Assembly: GCA_050084515.1 (NCBI GenBank)
Contig: CM114271.1
Location: 62,248,001 to 62,312,000, forward strand
DNA from: Blasia pusilla
Taxonomy: Eukaryota; Marchantiophyta; Marchantiopsida; Blasiales
Direction of reading: 5' to 3'
DNA length: 64,000 nucleotides
Position numbers and translations under genes: made by a program. This document shows, one piece after another, positions 1-12,349 of the stretch (positions within the stretch are counted from its first letter, which is position 1; each line of letters begins with the position of its first letter). Below the pieces are notes generated by a model. It was not told the DNA's origin. It searched no databases and saw only the letters and a program-made list of their open reading frames with translations.

Positions 1-27
1 CAATAAGTTATAAATCCCAATGTGTGG

Positions 28-935
28 CTTAAAATAATTAGACATGTGAATCTTCAAAGATTACATAATCTTTCATCATCTAATATAATAATAAGATTCC
101 TTAAATTATCAAGTCTTGTTATGTTAAAAGCATGTCTTACTTGCTAATTTGGAAATAAGCCCAGATTTTCATTTCCAAAGCAAGAAAGAATAACATCCAA
201 GATATTGGATTTGATTCAAAATAATGTGTGGATAACATCACAACATGATCTCATTAGTTGCCAATACTTTGTGTCATTTATGGATTACTTCTGTGCATAT
301 ATATCGGCAAAATTTTGAAATCAAAGTCATAAGTATTCTCAATGTTTGAAACATTCAGAATTCTGATAGAGCAGCAATTTGGGAAACACATTCCTAAATT
401 GCATTCTGATTTAGGAGGAGAATATTTTGCAATAGAGTTTGATGATTATTTACGTCAAAATAAAATCCAAAAGCGAGTCACTTGCCGTTATACTCCATAA
501 TAAAATAAAGTGGTTTAACGAAACAATCGACATATTGATGAGGTGACATATATTATGTTAAATAACAAGAAAAATGCCTAAGGTGTATTGGGTAGAGATT
601 ATAGCATGCACGATATTCTTAATCAACCAAACTCCAACAACATGAGTTAATGAAAGACTCCATTGAGGATTCCATTCGAAATCATCATAGGAAGTAAATC
701 TAATTTTAAATTCTTGAAAGTCTTTGGTTGCATATGTTATGCTCATGTTAATTTTGAAAGATGTAAAAAATAAGATCCCAAATCTCATAGATGTATCTTC
801 GGAGATTGGATATCTTGAAGAAATTAAGGGATATAAGTGCCATATTCCAGCATCTAGGGAATTTATTATTAGTTACGATGTAATTTTGATGAGTTGTAGT
901 CATGATATGCTCCATTTGAACATATTTTATCTTTG
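28..935 (+). pseudogene. Decayed Ty1/copia gag-pre-integrase and integrase
   Basis: Translating across several frame changes gives a recognisable copia polyprotein stretch. It starts with a gag-pre-integrase block (WLKIIRHVNLQRLHNL near 28-75, then SFPKQERITSKILDLI near 170-215). The integrase core follows (YFVSFMDYF near 263, LHSDLGGEYF near 398-430 holding the second catalytic Asp region, then RVTCRYTP near 475-498). The end is the typical block LKVFGCICYAHV near 712-750 and DPKSHRCIFGD near 777-808. Several in-frame stops and shifts are present, so it is dead. No LTRs or reverse transcriptase could be placed, because the window starts inside the element. The family assignment rests on the order and spacing of these copia-specific blocks. 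Confidence 0.8.
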
Positions 936-3900
936 AACATGTATGTCGAGGGGAAGAATTTCACTATAGACCAATAGACATTTACTATAAATTCCCCAAG
1001 AATTGATGTAGGGTTTGGAGAGATTCGAGAATCTGTAGTTAAATCTATTAATCCATTGTCGAATATAGTACGTATCACTCCACTAACACTAGTTAGAGCT
1101 CAAGTCAAATGTTAGAGGCATCTACTTTTGAACAACAATTTCATAGATCAAGTAGAGTCATAAATTATATTTACAGATGAATAAATAAAAGAGAAGGGGA
1201 GCAACCCCCATTCATTCTCTTGTTACAAAATTTAATTTTTCATGATGGTGTGTGTGAGAGAGAGTTGTATCCCATCAGTCATGCTTGTTTAGCAGTTTTC
1301 TATAGGATGTAGATTAGATATTGATCATCATATGAGATGTTCTAAATGATGGATGATTGAGAAAATTTTCGTACTAAAGAGAAATCCTTCTATTGATTCT
1401 CATCTATCTTTCAACATATCTTACAATGTTTAATGTGTATATTAGTACTAACACACTCTTAACATTGTCAGTAGCAAACTGTGCCATACTCAACTAGACT
1501 TATCAATTCCTTCATTATTTGGATATATCATACAATATAAAAAAGTATATATAAAAAAAGGAAAAATCATGTCATATATTTTAGGATGATTGATAACACT
1601 GATAATCGAAGAGAGGTATACCTATAGTACATTCAATTTTTTGGTGTTATTGATGCTTCAAATGAAATAAAAAAAGGCAAATACACTATGAGAAATAATT
1701 ATCTTCAATACAAGGGAGAGATTAGAGGGTGTGGATCTCGGTGTTCAATTGAGCCGCCCCACCTCCAATGGTTCAAGCATATGTGAGACAAAGAGACATA
1801 AGGAGTATCATGTTAAAAGAATTTAGGGACCCGACTATATATGAGGCAAAGAAATTGTTTACCTCGTGTGTAATAAGATGTATAAGCAACATATACATAT
1901 GGTAGACAATTTGGAACAGTACAAGCATGTTGTATCTTGAAAGAATCTGGAATAGCACAGAGAGTGACATCCGTAGTATGGGAGGCAATGAGGCTGGCTC
2001 AAGATGGAGAAAAAGACAGGGAGACTTGGATGTTGGATACATCAACATCCATGAACTGCCATATTACTTTTTGGGTTGCAATTTTGCAGTGCGAGTTGGC
2101 CCCCATCAAAGATCCATACCTTTTAAGGATTGCCAGATGGCCGATGGTGGAGGCGCAACATTTTTCCCTCGAGCGTAAGGGGACACATTCCTTCGGCCAA
2201 GGTGGAGCATATACATTCCCCTATGCATTTGTAAGTATTCCTTACATACTAGCATTCTTAGAACATATAAGTTAGTGACATTTTAGAATGTTTAACTTAG
2301 TATGTGGGTGTATTGTGTAGTTCACAAAGTATGGCGAGTATCCCACTTTTGAGATCATAGAAGATATATGGTGGGGTTGAGGACGCGAGGGGACATCTTC
2401 AACAACCAAGATCTCATAACATCCTTAGTAACTTACCACTAACTTGTAGAGTCTTTTTATGTTTAACTTATTTTTAGATTACTCGAGAATACTAATGCAA
2501 GTTAGTGGGACTATGAGCAACATGACATTCCTCATGTGGACGGGGAATGCCCTCTAGTAGGAGTTGGATTGGATTCAATCATGGAATCCAAATCATCCAA
2601 CCCTTTAGATTTGCCGCCTAGTTACAAAGTGAAGCTTTGGATTCCAATCGTGTAAGTGTGTTGACTGCGGTAGTCGCAAGCTGACAACTATAGTGTGGTT
2701 GAATTGCATTTGTAGAGCGGCTGATGTGTGGATTTGTGCACTCATAAATTGACTTCCAATGCAATAGTCTCATCATCGAGACCATCACTAGAAGAAATGT
2801 ATCGTTCTTATGACTAAACAATGAATGACTTGTGTACAAAATGATTCAAATTGTGCCTTAATTGGTTAAGTTTCATTTTTACGACTTACCAAACTAATAG
2901 AATCATATCCTCATGACTTATAAAGTAGTTATAGTCATATATATAAAACATCTTTATGAAATGATATGAATATCATCAAACACTCTATAGAAACATGATT
3001 TAAATGAAATGGGTTCCAAATTCATTTTCAAAGTACCATAAAATATATGTTATGAGCTTGAGTGAGAAGGAAATTTTATTTAAAATGTTATAATTGAACT
3101 CACATTATTGATAAAATAAGAGGTACATTTGCTTTGATGATCTTTATATTCATGTATTTTCTCCATGACCAAAATTCAAATCCATGATTTATTTATTTCC
3201 TTAAAAAATACATTTGGTTCATTTATGAAGACTTTGACTTATTTTCAAAAAACAATTATCATGAATTTAAGGAAAAATAGAAGAATAAACAATATCAAGA
3301 CTAATACCACAGAGCTCAATATCAAAATTTTGAACAATGAATTTATTTGAATATTTTTTGGAATATTATATTTATTCATCATTAAAAAAGTTCACTTTCC
3401 TATCATCTAGATTTATTTTTTCTTATATGAATGGATTGGTTATTATCAATTTTTTAAAAGTATAACTTAGATTTTCTCACATGCTATGATTTTCAACTAT
3501 GAATTATGAATTCAATCAAATCACTATCTCCTCATTTTTCCATGTAACCATTCACATATTATGAGAAGAAATTGATTGCAAATATGAGTTTAGAAGGAAG
3601 AAATATTTACCAAGTAGTGCTATTTAATTGAAACTCACGCTGCCAATTTGGTGCTTGAATGAATTATTTTTATAAGATTTGATGTAATATTTTTCAATTA
3701 TTGGATGGCTTGTAATATTTCACAAACCAGAAAATATACATGTTTTTGATTGAATGGTTTAGATATTTCGGAAAATAATAAATATCGTTTAAATAATTTA
3801 CAATTCTTACTTACATATATACTACAGTTAGTAGAGTTTAATTTTTTAATCCATGTAGATTATCGGTTATTTTCCAAGAAAAATAATTATTATTTTACAA

Positions 3901-4150
3901 TGCATCACAAGCAAAATATTGACAACTTGGTGGTTTGTTCCCTCCCTTTGCATGTTGGAAGATCTCTCATGAAATTGGAAATCCGTCTCCCCTATAAATT
4001 TATGATCCACCGCTCATATATTATGTATTCCTCACTACCCTCCGCTTTGCCTCCTCCTAACTGTAAAGACTGAAATATACCAAGAGTGCCACCTTCACTA
4101 ATTGGATGATAAAGGATTTTCATCCAATGGGCAATATATATATATATATA
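936..4150. other. AT-rich gene-poor stretch
   Basis: I find no coding sequence I can support here. Short open frames near 1927-2275 lie in slightly richer sequence but match no family I know and have no exon structure. The rest is low-complexity AT-rich sequence, probably old transposon debris. A TATA-like CCCTATAAATTT near 3990 has no recognisable gene after it. Confidence 0.4.
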
Positions 4151-4907
4151 CTAGAGTTTGTGCATAATTGGACAAGACTACATACAGACAGGTTATAGTT
4201 TCCAACTCTCTAGGGTCATAAGACTCCAAACCATAGGAGGCTGGCTTAGCTTGGCTATATTGCTCTACCCGAAGTGTTGAGATTCTCCCCTGAGGACCCA
4301 AAGTACAAGTCAAGGTTAATATGTTGATCGACCCTATGATATTGTCGAATTTCTAGGTTTGATCCAAACTTTACACTAAATCGAGGATGTCCCTAATCAT
4401 ATTTGGGAAAAAAGGATATTGCAAGTCATTGTAATATACTTGGTTACAGAGTTATTAACCTAGTGGTGTTGATGCATGCCTTCTCAAGTTACGCCACATA
4501 GAGACTCTCTATGAGAATATAATAGGCATTGCATAATCCATACGATTATAAAAAATAGAGATTAAGGAATATGAAATACTCTATGGTTGCCATGAGTTAT
4601 TTTTTAAATGCCAAAGTACTTTTTTCAATTTAGTCATATGAGTTTAAATAAGATCTATAAATCACAATCAATTTATATTTAAATTTATCTTACTTCTTCT
4701 TGAAGATTATTTAGTTGAGAAGTTTTGAAGTGTAACGTTTTTTCATGCATCACATGCATTATTAAAAGATCATTATTCTAGTAATTCAACTTTGAAATCC
4801 GTCCCGCATAATTGAAGACGCATGTCATAATCCGATTGGCCGAAAAGATCTAACGTCATAAAGAGAGGTGTTTGAAAATCAAGAGAGCATTCTCCAATAA
4901 TAATATA
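4151..4907 (-). mobile_element. Possible degenerate Helitron-like element
   Basis: The right end (4865-4907) resembles the terminal sequence seen at the better preserved copy ending at 11653: on the minus strand a run like TATATTATTATTGGAGA, followed by a conserved GAATGCTCTCTTGATT. On the left, ACTAGAGTTTGTGCAT at 4150 could be the reverse complement of a 3' CTAG end next to a host A. The terminal TC is mutated to TT and no clean hairpin remains. No helicase is encoded. Confidence 0.3.
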
Positions 4908-5090
4908 AAAACATGAGAATGAAATTTTACATATATAAATTACATATAGATTCTCCATTTTAAATTATTATCCTCACAAAACTCATGTCATCTCTTTATT
5001 AAAAAATAGTCTTATTTTGTTTTTCCCTCTGAAATTTACGGGCCAAAGTAGCGGGTTAAATATCCACCAAGTTACAGATAAAAAGGGGAG

Positions 5091-6637
5091 CTACGGAGGG
5101 GAAAGAAGAAAGGAAGGAAAAGGATGATAGGTCCACGAGAAAGAGACGCTCATACACGGGGACTCCGTCCCACCGAAGAACGGACGTCGAAGCGCTGCAG
5201 AGTTCCGTTCCCTGGATCCATGTGCGGACGGTTCAGCAAGGAACAACTGTAAAGAGCAATGGGAACCTCGGCTCTGTGGTCGGCCGCGGATCCCCTGTAA
5301 CACGTCTGGCTGGAGGCCATCCGAGAGAATACCGTATGAACCGTGCGGGAGTGCCTGCGTGTGATGAATTAATTGACATCACCTCTCTCCATATGAGCAG
5401 GGCCAGCTCTTTCCTTTCCTTGCGTTGCCTTCCCTTCTTCCCTTCCGTCGTTCATTCTTCGTTCGTTGGTTTTTTTAAAAATCTTTTTTGGGGGTGGTGG
5501 ATGCAGTTTTCGCCTTCCAAAGATCCGAGCAATTCTACAATCGCAATCGTAACGAGCCATGAGAGCTTGAGGAGCAGCGTGGATTCAGGTTTTCTGTGTG
5601 CGTCCTGCGTCGCCGGCGAGGTCAGATGTGCTGTAGCTACTGCAGGAGGAATCCTTCGCTGTGAGTGAGTTTGATTGTTATGATTGTCATAATGTATCGG
5701 TGGTAGCACTTTGGAGTGGCCAGCGAGCGACAGCGGTGACGTTCGCGAATGACATGGATCTATACGGCTCCGATTTTCTTAGCGCGCTTGGACGGGAAAG
5801 ATTCGGACTAGAGTTTTGAGGAAAGATGGTTCAGGAAGTAGTTCGTTGTTGATCTCGAGTTACTGTCGCGTAATTGCGACTCGTAGGTCGATACTTGAAA
5901 GTGCACCGAGATTCCTCGTCTTAAGATAGCTGCCTTGGCCTTCCAATGAATTGAAGCGGCGTCCTCTTCCAAACTCCAGTGGTTGTTGCACCGCTGTCGG
6001 CAATCAGTGTCATCCATCGTCTCAGTGCCCTGGCGACTCCGTTCATCTTCCTCTCGGTTCGATTCATCTCTCGATTGTGGTTTCCTCGAGGTCTACGCGT
6101 ACGAGTAAGGTGGAGCGCTTGGATTCCCCTCGATCTGTAGACTCCCGCCAGACGCAAGAGCCCTAGAGTGGAGACCGTGTTAGATCACATTGCTCGCACA
6201 TTCAGAGGAAGAATGCTCAAACCGAACAGCTCTTCTTGCCGCTGCAGTGTCTCAGAGTCTTGAGGGAAGCCATCTAGCGGGCGAGCAGAAAAAGGTAACC
6301 TTCCACTTCCAAATCGTTCGTTGAGACTTGATCCATGACATGAATTCTTTCAGTCGTAACGTAAGTGAGCTACAACACCGGCAACGTTCTCTAACAAAAG
6401 CAGAAATCAAATCGTCAGACCTGTGAGTAGTAGTATCCAATTGTCGTAGCTGGATGAGCAATTCCCCGAAGTCCTAAGAAAGCGTGTTGCGCTACCCTAG
6501 GCGTTCGGATGTGGCCAAGTACCGCTGTAGTTTGCACTTGGTCATGACTGCTTGACAGCATTCCCTATCTCCTTTCTCGCCAGGAGAGATCTGGATCGTG
6601 GCATCATTCAATTCCATGATCAGCTGGGTAGTAGAGT
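5091..6637 (+). promoter_or_regulatory. GC-richer upstream region and probable 5' leader of the LRR gene
   Basis: Composition changes sharply from AT-rich to balanced or GC-rich at about 5090 and stays so through the coding sequence. This is what a promoter plus long 5' UTR would look like. Several short open frames (5222-5668 and 5951-6166 on the plus strand) have no recognisable product and would be upstream ORFs if transcribed. Possible splice donors such as GTGAGT near 5659 suggest a 5' UTR intron, but I cannot place its acceptor. No transcription start site can be fixed. Confidence 0.4.
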
Positions 6638-8422
6638 ATGGAGTATCAAGATAGCTTTCGCAGAGAAGCTGAATCTGAGGACGACGAATCAGTACCGGTC
6701 CCAATATCGCTCGAAAGGCTTTTGCATCGTCTTGAGCAGAAGCCTGACTCATGGAAATGGGGTGAAGTGGAGGAAATGCCGAAAATATTGGACGACTCAG
6801 AATATGGAGAGTTCTTCGAACCTCTTGACAGAGAGTCAGACGAGTCTGCAGGTGGAGAAGCGTCCGCAAAGCTCACGAAGTCGGACCAAGTTGCCTCGCA
6901 CAAACTCACGAAGTTGGACCAGAGTTCGTCGCACGAGTTCACGAATCTGCAGCAAGGTGCGTCGCCAAAACTCACAGAGTCGAACCAAGGTGCGTCCCGA
7001 AAACTGCCAGAGGAGCAGATGGAGCGGATTCAGTGCGAGAAATCTCGACGCAAGGTACGTCGCAGGGTCCTGAGAGCCATCGGGAATTGTCAGGCAATGC
7101 GATCAATTTACATGGACGGGAGTGCCCAGCTCACCACCAGGGAGTGGGAGGAATTGCTGAGACCGCTCAGAGACAATCCTGTCCTTGAAATTGTTGGCCT
7201 CACCTCACTCGATACTGCTGCGGTTGGGACGGCATGCACTCTTTTGAATGATGTTCTCCGCAGCAGCAACACTTTGAAGGAGCTGCGATTCTCCGATTGC
7301 AGCATGACGGAATCCAGCGTCTCTCAACTCGCCCTTGGTTTGCAGGCCCGCTCCAACGCCGATTCGACGCTTGCGGTGTTGGCAATCGGGGGTTGGCAGG
7401 AGCCTGGAGTGGCGAAGTACGTAGGTGAGATAATCGTGAGCGCTCCACACTTGCACGAGCTCTGGCTGCAAAACACGGGACCTCTGGATGAAGGCGCTGC
7501 CAAGGCATTGTATGAAGCTTTGGCAAGGAACACGAGTTTGCGGAAGTTCCGTCTGGGATCGGTGCAGCTGAGAGGCCCGGATGTCTTGTTGGGGGCATTC
7601 ACGGGATCTTGTTCGAATCGGTCGATCAAAGAGCTCATATTAGGACGAGACATCGAGGGATTGGGCGATTCGCTCCCGGGATTAGTAGCTGGCAACAAAA
7701 CCTTGAAGGAAATAAGCTATGTTTACAACTCCAGCTTTACTCGGAGTCAATGGCGAGACATTGGCAGATCTCTCCTGGAGAATAGAACCCTACAGAGCTT
7801 TTCTCTAGATCCTGTGTGGTATAAACGCGAATCAGGTTGGGATAGAGAAGATGAAATCGAGGGCCTGTTGCAATTGTTGGACTACAAGCTCATTAATCCG
7901 GTGATAAAGCTTTTCCTGGCAGTAGACTCAAAATTCAATGCTAGTTCCGGTTGGAAAGTTTTCGGGAGGTCCTTGGAGCACAACATGTCCCTCAAGGCGC
8001 TCCACGTTTCTAGAATCTTTGAACCGCACCACGACACCGAGGAATTGTTCTACCTTCCAATCCTCGAGGGATTACGGAAGAACATCACGTTGGAGGAATT
8101 CGGCATGGAAGGATGCAATGGGAAATTCCCAGGTGGCTGGAAACGTGTCTTCGAGTCTTTCCATTTCAACACATCTCTTAAACACTTGATCCTCAGGGGC
8201 GCCACGGGCCTCGATGATGTCGCGTTCAACGCCATCATGGAGCTCGTGAATGCGAACATCTTCATACGGACGATCGATTTGAGTTCCACGGCGTGGCACG
8301 AAAACAAAGACAAAGAAACACTGGTGAAGGAGGCGCTGGAAAGGACCAGGCAAGAGCACGAAAGATATATGGCAGTTATCACGGACCCATTCAGATCTTG
8401 CCTCACGTACGTTTTCAATTAG
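6638..8422 (+). CDS. Ribonuclease-inhibitor-type leucine-rich repeat protein
   Basis: Single-exon frame of 594 residues. The first 75 residues are acidic and Ser/Glu-rich. Residues about 75-127 are an 11-residue tandem repeat, followed by a short basic segment (EKSRRKVRRRVLRAI). From about residue 160 to the C-terminus there are irregular LRRs of the RNase-inhibitor/NLRC type, with units such as NTLKELRFSDC, NTSLRKFRLG, NKTLKEISYV, NMSLKALHVS, NITLEEFGMEGC and NTSLKHLILRGA. No nucleotide-binding domain, kinase, signal peptide or membrane segment is visible, so it is probably a soluble intracellular protein-binding scaffold. Free-standing LRR proteins of this type are numerous in bryophytes; the partner and function are unknown. 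The ATG at 6638 is the first in the frame, but an upstream exon cannot be excluded. Confidence 0.85.
   Translation: MEYQDSFRREAESEDDESVPVPISLERLLHRLEQKPDSWKWGEVEEMPKILDDSEYGEFFEPLDRESDESAGGEASAKLTKSDQVASHKLTKLDQSSSHEFTNLQQGASPKLTESNQGASRKLPEEQMERIQCEKSRRKVRRRVLRAIGNCQAMRSIYMDGSAQLTTREWEELLRPLRDNPVLEIVGLTSLDTAAVGTACTLLNDVLRSSNTLKELRFSDCSMTESSVSQLALGLQARSNADSTLAVLAIGGWQEPGVAKYVGEIIVSAPHLHELWLQNTGPLDEGAAKALYEALARNTSLRKFRLGSVQLRGPDVLLGAFTGSCSNRSIKELILGRDIEGLGDSLPGLVAGNKTLKEISYVYNSSFTRSQWRDIGRSLLENRTLQSFSLDPVWYKRESGWDREDEIEGLLQLLDYKLINPVIKLFLAVDSKFNASSGWKVFGRSLEHNMSLKALHVSRIFEPHHDTEELFYLPILEGLRKNITLEEFGMEGCNGKFPGGWKRVFESFHFNTSLKHLILRGATGLDDVAFNAIMELVNANIFIRTIDLSSTAWHENKDKETLVKEALERTRQEHERYMAVITDPFRSCLTYVFN
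6860..7018 (+). repeat. 33-bp coding minisatellite inside the LRR gene
   Basis: Four full 33-bp units and a partial fifth start at 6860, 6893, 6926, 6959 and 6992. They encode an 11-residue repeat of the form A-S-x-K-L-T-K-x-D-Q-x. The units have diverged, but the reading frame is kept throughout. The repeat forms a polar, probably disordered linker before the LRR domain. Confidence 0.85.
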
Positions 8423-8930
8423 GTGATTTGTAATTATGGAAAGAATTTCCCTTTCCTTAGCTGCGCAATCGAGTCTTCTAGAAAGCCTGGCAGTGTATAG
8501 ATCTACTTGAATCGCGATCAGAGTCATATAGAATTTTGAGAACCGTAGGACATTGAACTTTCCGTGAGTTTGTAATGAGATTAAATTTTGAATGAGGCAG
8601 ATCTCGAGTTGATAGACGTAAGCGCTCCTAACCTGCGCACAAATTTCGATATGATTTATGACGCTCATAATCAATACGACCACCCGAATGCTATGTGTAC
8701 AGGATAAAATACATACATACCATTTCAAAGGAAAACTTCCATATCTAGAGGTCTTCAGGAGTCCTCGCAGTGTTTAGTTCGGTAGAGAATTCTAGGGATT
8801 TGGACGTGGAGACTCCGGGATGGCTGTCCATGTGCACCCTGTCTTGAAGATGACAGATCATAACGCTGGTTGCACATTGTCATATATGTATATATTATTT
8901 TTTCATTTATTTTATTGACTGCAAGTTCTT
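8423..8930. other. 3' flank of the LRR gene
   Basis: Non-coding sequence after the stop codon, AT-richer than the gene, and probably 3' UTR. No distinct polyadenylation signal stands out. Confidence 0.4.
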
Positions 8931-9990
8931 CCAGTCCACTTCCTCCCGAAAGATGACCGTGATGCTCGTGAGCTGACGATGATTCGCTACGGATCCGTCC
9001 CAAATACGCCATCCGAGGATCCATCGTCCGCTTTCGTTTGCGGACGCATGCGCAATCGCCCATTCAACTTTCAGAACCGATCGAGCAGGAGTATGTGCAC
9101 CCGAGAGTCCTTGACATTGTGTCACACAGTAGGCGATCGAACTAGTGCCCCTCCGCACACTTTCACCTGTGAAGGATCGATCGATCGCAGTCGTGCAGTC
9201 CGATGCCTAGAGCCGCGGGGAAGAAACGATTAGGTTTCAGAAGACTGAGAATCAAGCTCACGGCATTCTTCGAGATTTGGATACTGAGCTCCATACATAT
9301 CCATACTAATCTAATAGAAAGCGACCCTGATGGCTCCACACAGCGTAAGAAGGTCCCAACAGGAAATTGAACCCCGCGAATTTCGTCACGGTAGAAGAAC
9401 AGCAATCGATTCTCATGACAGCGAAAGTGCAGGGGAACCCCCCGGTTGGACTCGCACGTGAAACGAGAAACGAAGTGTCAGCGATTCTTGAGGGCATTTG
9501 CGCGAAAGTCCTTCAGCTCTCACGATCGCGTCACAAAATCCCCACTGCTGTCGCTTATCATACCTTTCTCCATAGCCAGGAAGAAGCGCGTCCAGCTGCG
9601 CGCGCCGCACAGTGCTTCCACCAATTCAAGATTCTCCGACGTGTGTCCTCCCCCCTCCCCAAGCTGCCGTAGCACCTCCCTCCTCCCTCGCTCGAGCACA
9701 GTGCACGCCATGGCCGGCTCGTTCGAATTGTAGCCCAAGCCCTCACACTCCTACCAAAACGTTACCGGGGCAGTAACAGCGTTTAGGGTGAGGGACCAAC
9801 CTGTCGTCCGCAGAAAGCTCGAGCAGCTCGTCGACCTGCGCAGTTGTGAAACTATGGAGGACGAGATCCGTTGCCCTGAATCAGATGGATGGGGAAATCG
9901 GGAGTCGAAAGAAAACGGTCGTCACTCGGACTACTTTTCGTGTGAAGTGGATGGAAAAGTCTTATGTATTCTACTTAGGATGTGGTAAGA
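8931..9990. other. GC-balanced segment with unassigned open frames
   Basis: Composition is gene-like. The best candidate is a minus-strand frame at about 9520-9750, with an acceptor-like TTTTGGTAG before it and a donor-like AAAGGTATGA after it. The peptide (for example ENLELVEALCGARSW) matches no family I recognise. It could be an exon, a captured gene fragment or chance. The plus-strand frames here are equally unsupported. Confidence 0.25.
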
Positions 9991-10257
9991 CGTGGCTGGG
10001 ATGCCACAATGGAAAATGGGGATGCATGGCCGAGTTTAAAATTTGCAATAGAAACTTGCAACTCTGCAGCAAGAAATTGTTTCTATGGAAAAAAAAATTA
10101 AAAATTTGTTTGTGTATATCATTAATCATTTTCATTCAAACATTTTTTTATTTCCTGCTCATAGCATTGGCACCTTACTAGGAAGAATCTCACTTTCAAC
10201 CAAAAGGATTGGTTTTTTAAATTAATAATAATGGTATTTGACAACTAGTGTGAGGGC

Positions 10258-10470
10258 CATAGAGAAGGGTGGGGAGAAAGTAATTAATACACTGGCTAAT
10301 GGACATGTGGATAACCTAGATGATGAGAAAAAAATTTGATGAGCATATGTAAGGGCCATACTTAATTATTGTAGGTATTTCAGAGGTGTGCACTCCATGG
10401 ACATACATTAGTGTTAGTTAAATGCCATGCAAGTAGTGTGCCGCTCTTTTCCCCACCCCTCTCAATTAGG
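10258..10470. repeat. Fold-back repeat with GGGGTGGGG arms
   Basis: The arm at about 10262-10290 (GAGAAGGGTGGGGAGAAAG) is the imperfect inverse of the arm at about 10436-10466 (CTTTTCCCCACCCCTCTC), so the pair could fold into a stem. A related arm reappears at 51357, and the inner motif GTGGATAACCTAGATGATG recurs inverted near 10780-10812 and directly near 51402-51478. This suggests a MITE-like dispersed family. I could not identify a target-site duplication. Confidence 0.5.
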
Positions 10471-10884
10471 CATCTATTCTAAAAATACTTATAAAGTGTT
10501 AAAAATAGAAAAAAATTAATTTTTAGAGTATATTGTAAAGCTGGATGTGTGAGAGCACATTTGGATTATAAAGGTGTTGTGGCACAACTAAAATTTCTAT
10601 TTAAAAAATCTCAATAAATTTGGGGTGTAATCATTAGAGAATGGTGGATTAGAAGATATATACTTATGTTAGAAAAATTAATACATTTGGAGAAACACTA
10701 GATAGGCATATAGTTGTAGTGATTTCAACCTAAGCAATAGTTTACAGCCCTTGCATGCACTCCCAGTTCTTTTTTCTCACCATCTAGCCTATCCACGTAC
10801 CCTTCATATGAATTTAATAACTAATGCCCATCTCATAGGACCGCACACACGTTATACATGCACCTAATAAAAAAAAATTCAACA

Positions 10885-11043
10885 TTTTTGTGGATGAAAA
10901 GAAATTCACATGCATATAGGTATGTGAATTTTAACCAAGGTGTTTCTTTTGTCAATTGCCTAGCCCCTATATGGGCACAACATAAAATTATTTAAACATT
11001 TTTGTGTATGAGAAGAAATTCACATGCAAGTGACCTAAGGTGT
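10885..11043 (+). repeat. Short direct duplication
   Basis: The string AACATTTTTGTGGATGAAAA followed by GAAATTCACATGCA near 10881-10916 is repeated with few changes near 10996-11030, a spacing of about 115 bp. This is non-coding. Confidence 0.5.
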
Positions 11044-11435
11044 AAATTAGTTCTGGAGTTTCTCTTCGAATAGAGCTTTTTTCTTCTTTCTCTCCTTATT
11101 ATAATAACCCCCATGTGTTTCATTCATGATATAGATTTGGTTTTATTATAAAAAAAAAATTTTATGGTTTTATTTGGAAATATTTTTGGATTGCATCAAT
11201 ATATTTTAATCATATACTTATTAAAAATAGTAGCAACCATATTTTAGTTATGTAATAGGCATAACTTATGATTTTTTGGGTAGGCCTAGTCATACTTAAC
11301 TAATTCAAAGTAGTTGTTAAAGCATTCTTAAGCAATTTCTCTTATCTCATATCCCAACTTTTTAACCCATCTAATGATTAAAGTTTGCTTATCTTACTCT
11401 AAATTAAGAAATAATCATGCAATAATTATAAACTA

Positions 11436-11653
11436 CTAGTAAGGTGCACGTGCGATGCACGGAAAGTAAAAAAAAATGTTTGAAGAGTTAGTCTAAAGCT
11501 TGTGAAGGGAAGAGATAATGATGTTGCAGACAAATTCAAATTTCTTTTCTTGTTGCCCATAGCATGTGAAACATTTTCTTGCTTCCCACTTGCCACGTGT
11601 CAAACATAGAGGTGTTTGCAAATCAAGAAGGCACTCTCCCACAATAATATAGA
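11436..11653 (-). mobile_element. Short non-autonomous Helitron-like element
   Basis: Read on the minus strand it begins with TCTATATTATTGTGGGAGAG right after a host A, and ends in CTAG followed by a host T. That is the A|TC...CTAG|T arrangement expected of Helitrons. A GC-rich hairpin (CGTGC, loop ATC, GCACG) lies about nine bases before the CTAG. Length is 218 bp with no coding capacity. These are the known structural hallmarks of plant Helitrons; no helicase source is present in the window. Confidence 0.7.
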
Positions 11654-11689
11654 TATGCTCACTAGCTTCCTTTGTTATTATGAACCCAC

Positions 11690-12100
11690 ATGGTGGCACA
11701 CGGACAAAGTCTGTGTCCGCGTACCTAGGACAGACATGTCCGTGCGGGCCCGGTACCCGCAACCTGGATTGGATTCCGCACCTATTTTGTGGCCCGTAGG
11801 ACGACATCAGGCCTGCGTACGGCCCAGACATGGCGGGCTTGCAGCCTGAAGGACGAAATCACCGCCCGTCATACACAAGCTCCTACATACCGCGAAGCCC
11901 CCCTGGCTGCAGGCCACAAAACAAGTGCATGCTTGGCGAGACCGGGTACCTGCTACTGGCTTGGTGGGTTGAGATGCAGACCGTGGGTACCCGAGCGTCA
12001 TGTCCGTGGACATGTCCGAAGATGTCTATTCCATGGATGGACTTGTCCGTTTCCGTGCAACCTTGTGAACCCAAGGGAGAGGACCCACTCTAAACTACAA
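11690..12100. other. GC-rich island of unknown origin
   Basis: About 400 bp of markedly GC-rich sequence lies directly beside the Helitron-like terminus, in an otherwise AT-rich area. It contains repeats of the form CATGTCCGTGGACATGTCC (near 12000), related to sequence near 45765-45835. Overlapping open frames occur on both strands, but none shows a protein family. Confidence 0.35.
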
Positions 12101-12349
12101 CCTCATATGGGTTCTAGTGAACATGACAGAACTCATAATCAACTAGGTGGTTTGTCATAGTTCTATGACGTCTTATCTAGTTCCCTTTATGGAAGATGAA
12201 TTGGTACAGATAGAGCTAAGTCTTTATTGTTAAGTTCCTATGAATTATAATGGCTAAAAGGGTTCTTTCCCCTTCGAAGGAGATCTAGGAAGAACATTAT
12301 ATTCCAAATCCAAGTCCCATTGTTGGGATCAAACATAACCTCAATAGAC

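Noticed and set aside
5222-5668. 148-residue plus-strand open frame before the LRR gene
   Set aside because: It has mixed composition and no family resemblance, with equally long frames on the other strand. It is best read as leader sequence.
7200-7698. Minus-strand open frames of 124-132 residues inside the LRR gene
   Set aside because: They are shadows of the plus-strand coding sequence, which has clear LRR periodicity.
9520-9845. Two-exon minus-strand gene model with a 49-base intron
   Set aside because: The second candidate intron would be too short for a plant spliceosome and joining the pieces does not give a recognisable protein. Only the segment was reported, at low confidence.
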